Source of the DNA: Variovorax paradoxus | GTDB taxonomy: Bacteria; Pseudomonadota; Gammaproteobacteria; Burkholderiales; Burkholderiaceae_C | Direction: 5' to 3' | DNA: 64,000 nt | Assembly: GCF_009498455.1 (NCBI RefSeq) | Contig: NZ_CP045644.1 | Span: forward strand, 5,521,001 to 5,585,000 | Part shown: positions 60,276 to 64,000 of the stretch, piece by piece | How the letters are laid out: each line of letters begins with the position of its first letter | Position numbering within the stretch: the first letter of the stretch is position 1 | Program-made: the position numbers and the translations under genes | The notes under the pieces: model-generated | Databases searched by the model: none | Seen by the model: only the letters and a program-made list of their open reading frames with translations | What the model was told of the DNA's origin: nothing

Positions 60276-60285
60276 CGAGATCCCC

Positions 60286-60855
60286 TCAGGTCGGTGCGGC
60301 GACCACGCGCCAGTCGCCGAAAGCCGCCGCGTCGTTGGGCCATTGATCGGCCCGTTCGGGGCATGACACGCCCTGCGACAGCAACTGCACCGCCCGCAGC
60401 ACGCCTGCATGCGTGACCCACAGTGCATCGGCGCCGGTCGCCAGCCAGTCGGCATGCGCGGCGGCCACGCGCTGCATGAAGCCGCGCACGCTCTCACCGT
60501 CGCCGCCGGCCGGGGCGTCGGCGAAACGGGTCGTCCAGGCCTCGAACTCTTCACGGGCCACGGCCGACCACAGGCGCCCTTCCCAGGCGCCGAAATTCAT
60601 CTCGGCCAGGCGTACATCGCGTCGCACCGAGAGATCGGGCCGCAGCGCGACGATGGCATCCGCCAGCATGGCGCAACGCCGCAGCGGCGAACTCCACAGC
60701 ACGATGCCGGCCGGCAGCACCGACGCGATGCGCTCTGCCGCGGCCTGTGTGCCGTCGACGTGCGCGTCAATGTCAGTCGCGCCGTAGCACAGACCCTGCG
60801 GCGCGATCACCGGCGCGTGGCGCTGCAGCCAGAGCTGGGCCGTCGCAGTGCTCAT
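60286..60855 (-). CDS. cobC: Histidine phosphatase, probable alpha-ribazole phosphatase
   Basis: A 189-residue histidine phosphatase (phosphoglycerate-mutase fold). The catalytic QRHAPVIAPQGLCYGATD holds the His nucleophile and the second His is in VTHAGVLRA. Arg and Glu in SSPLRRC and LAEMNFGAWEG complete the pocket. The ATGA overlap with cobS makes CobC, which removes the phosphate of alpha-ribazole 5'-phosphate, the natural assignment. A general phosphatase role is possible. Confidence 0.82.
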   Translation of the reverse strand: MSTATAQLWLQRHAPVIAPQGLCYGATDIDAHVDGTQAAAERIASVLPAGIVLWSSPLRRCAMLADAIVALRPDLSVRRDVRLAEMNFGAWEGRLWSAVAREEFEAWTTRFADAPAGGDGESVRGFMQRVAAAHADWLATGADALWVTHAGVLRAVQLLSQGVSCPERADQWPNDAAAFGDWRVVAAPT

Positions 60856-61646
60856 GCCTTCCACGCCAACGCGAGGTAGATCGCCAGCTCGCACACCTGC
60901 TGCGTGGCGCCGAGCCCATCGCCCGTGAAGCCCTGCAGGCGACGCACGAAGAGCCGCGCCATCCAGCCGGCCGCGAGCGCCAGCGCCACGAGCGCCGCGC
61001 CCACGTGCACCGCGTCGTGCGCGCACAGCAGCAACGCCACGACGGGCACGGCCCAGAGCACGGCGACGAGCAGCGCACCGCCGCTGATCGCGTCGGCCAG
61101 CGGCTTGGCCTTGCTGCCGCTGCTGTCACCCACATAGGGCAGCCAGCGGATCAGGAACAGCGGCGCCAGCCGCGACAGCACATGCGCGCCAACGATGGAC
61201 ACCGCCACCACGTCCAGCCCGCGTGCGGCCAGCGCGGCCAGCAGGCCGAACTTCAGGCCCAGCGCCAGCACCAGCGCGACCGCGCCGAAGGCGCCGATGC
61301 GCGAGTCCTTCATGATCTCCAGCGCCCGCTCGCGGCTGGCCGAACCGCCGAGGCCGTCGGCCACGTCGGCCAGGCCGTCTTCGTGGAAGGCGCCCGTGAG
61401 CATCACGGTGGCGACGGTGCTCAGCACGGCCGCCGCAAAAGCCCCGCCGACGCCCGGCAGGCCCGCACCCACCGCCACGAACACCGCTGCGGCCACCCCG
61501 CCCGCAATCCAGCCGATGGCCGGCAGGTGCGCCGCGGCGGCGCGCAGCATCTGCGGGCTGAAGCCGACCCAGGCAGCGAGTTGTCCCGTCACCGGCACGC
61601 GCGTGAAGAACTGGACGGCCAGCAGGAAATGGCGCACGCCGTTCAT
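60852..61646 (-). CDS. cobS: Adenosylcobinamide-GDP ribazoletransferase
   Basis: CobS joins adenosylcobinamide-GDP and alpha-ribazole in the last steps of cobalamin synthesis, in the inner membrane. The ATG at 61646 gives 264 residues with several hydrophobic helices. Conserved: FFTRVPV at the N-terminus, GAFHEDGLADVADGLGG with the acidic metal site, and LEIMKDSRIGAFGAVALVL. ATGA overlaps on both sides bind it to cobT and cobC. Confidence 0.94.
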   Translation of the reverse strand: MNGVRHFLLAVQFFTRVPVTGQLAAWVGFSPQMLRAAAAHLPAIGWIAGGVAAAVFVAVGAGLPGVGGAFAAAVLSTVATVMLTGAFHEDGLADVADGLGGSASRERALEIMKDSRIGAFGAVALVLALGLKFGLLAALAARGLDVVAVSIVGAHVLSRLAPLFLIRWLPYVGDSSGSKAKPLADAISGGALLVAVLWAVPVVALLLCAHDAVHVGAALVALALAAGWMARLFVRRLQGFTGDGLGATQQVCELAIYLALAWKA

Positions 61647-62686
61647 TGCTGGCGCGACACGCCCGCCGATTCGAAGCTCGCCATCTCGCGCAGGATGCGG
61701 CAGGCCGACTCGAGCAACGGCCACGCCAGCGCGCCGCCCGAGCCTTCGCCCAGGCGCAGGTCGAGGTTCAGCAAGGGCTCGAGCCCGAGCTGCTTCAGCA
61801 GCAGCGCATGTCCCGGCTCGGCCGAGCTGTGCGCCGCCACGCAGCGCTGCGTCACCTGCGGCCGGATCGCCTGCGCGACCAGCACGGCGGCGCTGGCGAT
61901 GAAGCCGTCGACCACGATCACGCGCCGCTCTTGCGCCGCCTGCAGCACCGCGCCGACCAGTGTCGCCACCTCGAAACCGCCGAACGCGGCCAGCGCCTCG
62001 AGCGGCGCGGTCGCGCCCGCGTGCAGGGCGAGCACCTCGCGCAGCACCTCGCGCTTGCGTGCGAGGCCATCAGCGTCGAGCCCCGTGCCGGCGCCGGTGC
62101 ACAGGCCGATCTCCAGCCCGGCCAGGCGCGACAACAGCAGCGCCGCGGACGAGCTGTTGCCGATGCCCATTTCGCCGAGCAGGAGCGCATTGCCCGGCAA
62201 CGCGCGCACGACCTCGCGGCCGTTGGCGATGGCCTGGGCGCATTGCTCGGGCGCCATGGCGGGGCCGGCCGAGGCGTCGGCCGTGCCGGCGCCGATGCGC
62301 CGCGACACCAGGCCGGGGCGCGGCTGGAAGTCGCGCCGCACGCCGCAATCGACCACGGTGAGCGCCAGGCCATGCTGGCGCGCCAGCACGCTCACGGCCG
62401 CACCGCCCGCCAGGAAGTTCTCGACCATCTGCCAGGTCACGTCGCTCGGATAGGCCGACACGCCGCGCGCCGCCAGCCCATGGTCGCCGGCGCATACCAG
62501 CATCTGCGGCGCGTCGAGCACGGGCTGCTCGGTGCCGAGGATGGTGCCGATGCGCAGCGCCAGCGCTTCGAGGCGGCCGAGCGCGCCGACCGGCTTGGTC
62601 TTGTTGTCGAGCGCGGCCTGCAGACGCGCCGCGAGTGCGGCGTCGGCGATGTCTGGAACAGCGGGAATCAAATCGGTGTCGGTCAT
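61643..62686 (-). CDS. cobT: Nicotinate-nucleotide-dimethylbenzimidazole phosphoribosyltransferase
   Basis: CobT makes alpha-ribazole phosphate from nicotinate mononucleotide and dimethylbenzimidazole. It has 347 residues. Signatures are KPVGALGRLEALALRIG, VCAGDHGLAARGVSAYP, GEMGIGNSSSAALL and the catalytic Glu in AHSSAEPGH. The gene begins with the ATGA overlap with cobQ. The enzyme belongs to the same operon as cobQ, cobS and cobC. Confidence 0.95.
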   Translation of the reverse strand: MTDTDLIPAVPDIADAALAARLQAALDNKTKPVGALGRLEALALRIGTILGTEQPVLDAPQMLVCAGDHGLAARGVSAYPSDVTWQMVENFLAGGAAVSVLARQHGLALTVVDCGVRRDFQPRPGLVSRRIGAGTADASAGPAMAPEQCAQAIANGREVVRALPGNALLLGEMGIGNSSSAALLLSRLAGLEIGLCTGAGTGLDADGLARKREVLREVLALHAGATAPLEALAAFGGFEVATLVGAVLQAAQERRVIVVDGFIASAAVLVAQAIRPQVTQRCVAAHSSAEPGHALLLKQLGLEPLLNLDLRLGEGSGGALAWPLLESACRILREMASFESAGVSRQQ

Positions 62687-64000
62687 GCGATCAGGCCGGC
62701 GAGCACGCCGGCGTCGAAGTGGGTGTCGATGAAGTCGGCCAGGCCGTCGAAGGTGGCGTCCAGGGTGGGCGCCGTGGTGCCGAACAGCGCCTGCAGCGCG
62801 GCCGGGTCTTCAAACAGGCCGTGCAGATAGAGGCCCAGCACGTTGCCGCGCGCGTTCTGCCAGGCCAGGCCCTCGGGCATCACGGCGTGGCCGTCGTGGG
62901 CCAGTTGCGGGTGGGCGGCCGTCTGGCCGTGGTGGATTTCGTAGCCGGCGATGCGCACGCCCGACAGCCCGGCCCAGGGGCCTGCGACCAGATTGCCGGC
63001 GAAGGCCGCCTCGCGGTGCCGCACGGTCTTCTCGCGCTCGAACACAGTCACGAGCGGCAGCAACCCGAGGCCGGGTGCATTGCCGTCGATGCCATGCGGA
63101 TCGACCAGCGCTTCGCCCAGCATCTGCAGCCCGCCGCAGACGCCCAGCACCGCACCGCCGCGTCCGGCGTGCTCGGCCACCGCGCGGTCCAGGCCCTGCG
63201 CGCGCAGCCAGGCCAGGTCGCCGCTCGTGTGTTTGGAGCCCGGCAGCACGATCCAGTCGGCGCCGGCCACGTCGGCCGGCGTGCGGGCCCAGACCAGGCG
63301 CACGCCGGGCACGTTCTTCAGCGCCTGGAACTCGTCGAGGTTGCTCAGGCGCGGGTACGCGACCACCGCCACGGTGCGCGTGACCACGCCGCTGGCGCGG
63401 CTGCGGTCGTCGAACACGCCGTCTTCCTCGGGCAGGCCGTGCTGCCACCACATCGGCAGCGTGGCCACGGTGGGCACGCCGGTCAATTCCTGCAGTTGTT
63501 GCGGCGCGGGCGCCAGCAGCGAGGCGTCGCCGCGGAACTTGTTGAGCACGAAGCCCTGGATGAGCGCCCGGTCGGCCTCGGGCAACAAAGCCCAGGTGCC
63601 GTACAGGTGGGCGAAGGCGCCGCCGCGGTCGATGTCGGTCGCGAGCAGGCAGCGCGCCTGCGCATGGCGGGCGACGCGCATGTTGACGATGTCGCTGGCC
63701 ATGAGGTTGATCTCGGCCGGCGAACCGGCGCCCTCGATCACGACCACGTCGTTCTCGGCGCGCAATTCGTCGAAGGCCTGCACGATCTGCGGCCAGACGC
63801 GTTCGCTGCGCCCGCGCCACGGCAGGGTCGAGAGCGACTCGCTCACCTGCCCCATCAGCACCACCTGGCTGTGGGTGTCGCGCTCGGGCTTGAGCAGCAG
63901 CGGGTTCATGCGCACATCGGGCACGGCGTTGGCGGCCAGGGCCTGGAAGTACTGGGCGCTGCCAATCTCGCCGCCCTCGACCACGCGGGCGTTGTTGCTC
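62683..64000 (-). CDS. cobQ: Cobyric acid synthase, 5' end beyond the window
   Basis: CobQ amidates four side chains of cobyrinic acid using glutamine. About 439 codons are visible and the start lies past 64000; family members have about 480-500 residues, so roughly the first 50 are missing. The visible part begins SNNARVVEGGEIGSAQ in the synthetase domain, then EGAGSPAEINL and DIDRGGAF, and the class I glutaminase domain with the Cys nucleophile in LGVCGGLQMLG and the His in VLGLYLHGLFED. It is first of the four visible cob genes. Confidence 0.93.
   Translation of the reverse strand, partial: SNNARVVEGGEIGSAQYFQALAANAVPDVRMNPLLLKPERDTHSQVVLMGQVSESLSTLPWRGRSERVWPQIVQAFDELRAENDVVVIEGAGSPAEINLMASDIVNMRVARHAQARCLLATDIDRGGAFAHLYGTWALLPEADRALIQGFVLNKFRGDASLLAPAPQQLQELTGVPTVATLPMWWQHGLPEEDGVFDDRSRASGVVTRTVAVVAYPRLSNLDEFQALKNVPGVRLVWARTPADVAGADWIVLPGSKHTSGDLAWLRAQGLDRAVAEHAGRGGAVLGVCGGLQMLGEALVDPHGIDGNAPGLGLLPLVTVFEREKTVRHREAAFAGNLVAGPWAGLSGVRIAGYEIHHGQTAAHPQLAHDGHAVMPEGLAWQNARGNVLGLYLHGLFEDPAALQALFGTTAPTLDATFDGLADFIDTHFDAGVLAGLIA

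Overview
The window looks like ordinary chromosome of a high-GC betaproteobacterium, most likely Burkholderiales, family Comamonadaceae, close to Variovorax. This is inferred from GC-rich codon use, from the gene order (carAB, Kdo hydroxylase, greA; rpsB through bamA to lpxB-rnhB; ompR-envZ beside ispDF and mfd), and from polyhydroxybutyrate genes (phaR, a bdhA-like gene). I see no insertion sequence, prophage, CRISPR array or defence island. There is also no gene-free stretch over 300 bases apart from tRNA spacers. I do not see a convincing new multi-gene system. The unusual points are local: a tandem tRNA-Leu duplication carrying a decayed 3' end of rimO, a likely ATC start codon for RNase R, a frameshifted 3-hydroxybutyrate dehydrogenase, and terminator-like hairpins at the starts of folP and greA.

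Layout. 1-2520 (+): end of a Crp-type regulator, then a phosphotransferase and acyl-CoA dehydrogenase pair. 2624-8137 (-): rlmE, ftsH, folP, glmM and an acetyltransferase. 8171-9411 (+): a YhbY-type RNA-binding protein and a putative glycosyltransferase. 9461-15751 (-): carA, carB, Kdo hydroxylase, greA and a DUF4149 membrane protein. 15894-31187 (-): a block running rpsB, tsf, pyrH, frr, uppS, cdsA, dxr, rseP, bamA, ompH, lpxD, fabZ, lpxA, lpxB, rnhB and a SpoU methyltransferase, which joins translation, isoprenoid and phospholipid supply, outer-membrane assembly and lipid A synthesis. 31393-36716: amidase, D-amino acid dehydrogenase, a small membrane protein, the NAD(P)HX repair enzyme and a short-chain dehydrogenase.

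36780-42440: rnr, two identical tRNA-Leu(CAG) genes, rimO, phaR, a small zinc-ribbon-like protein and tRNA-Val(GAC). 42479-47698: relA, an alpha/beta hydrolase, the broken bdhA, a SIMPL-domain protein and a small exported protein. 47872-50102 (+): ompR-envZ. 50115-51316 (-): ispD-ispF. 51435-56697 (+): mfd, serB and an Ldh-family oxidoreductase, with 4-base overlaps. 56711-60275: DUF6172 protein, a small unknown protein, an aminotransferase, nth and an exported protein with an Ivy-like lysozyme-inhibitor domain. 60286-64000 (-): end of a cobalamin operon, cobQ, cobT, cobS and cobC, all joined by ATGA overlaps; cobQ runs off the right edge.

Many starts were moved from the longest open frame to an internal codon supported by a ribosome binding site, an operon overlap or the family N-terminus. 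TTG and GTG starts are common here (ftsH, phaR, carA, dxr, lpxD, relA, SIMPL protein, probably rnhB).
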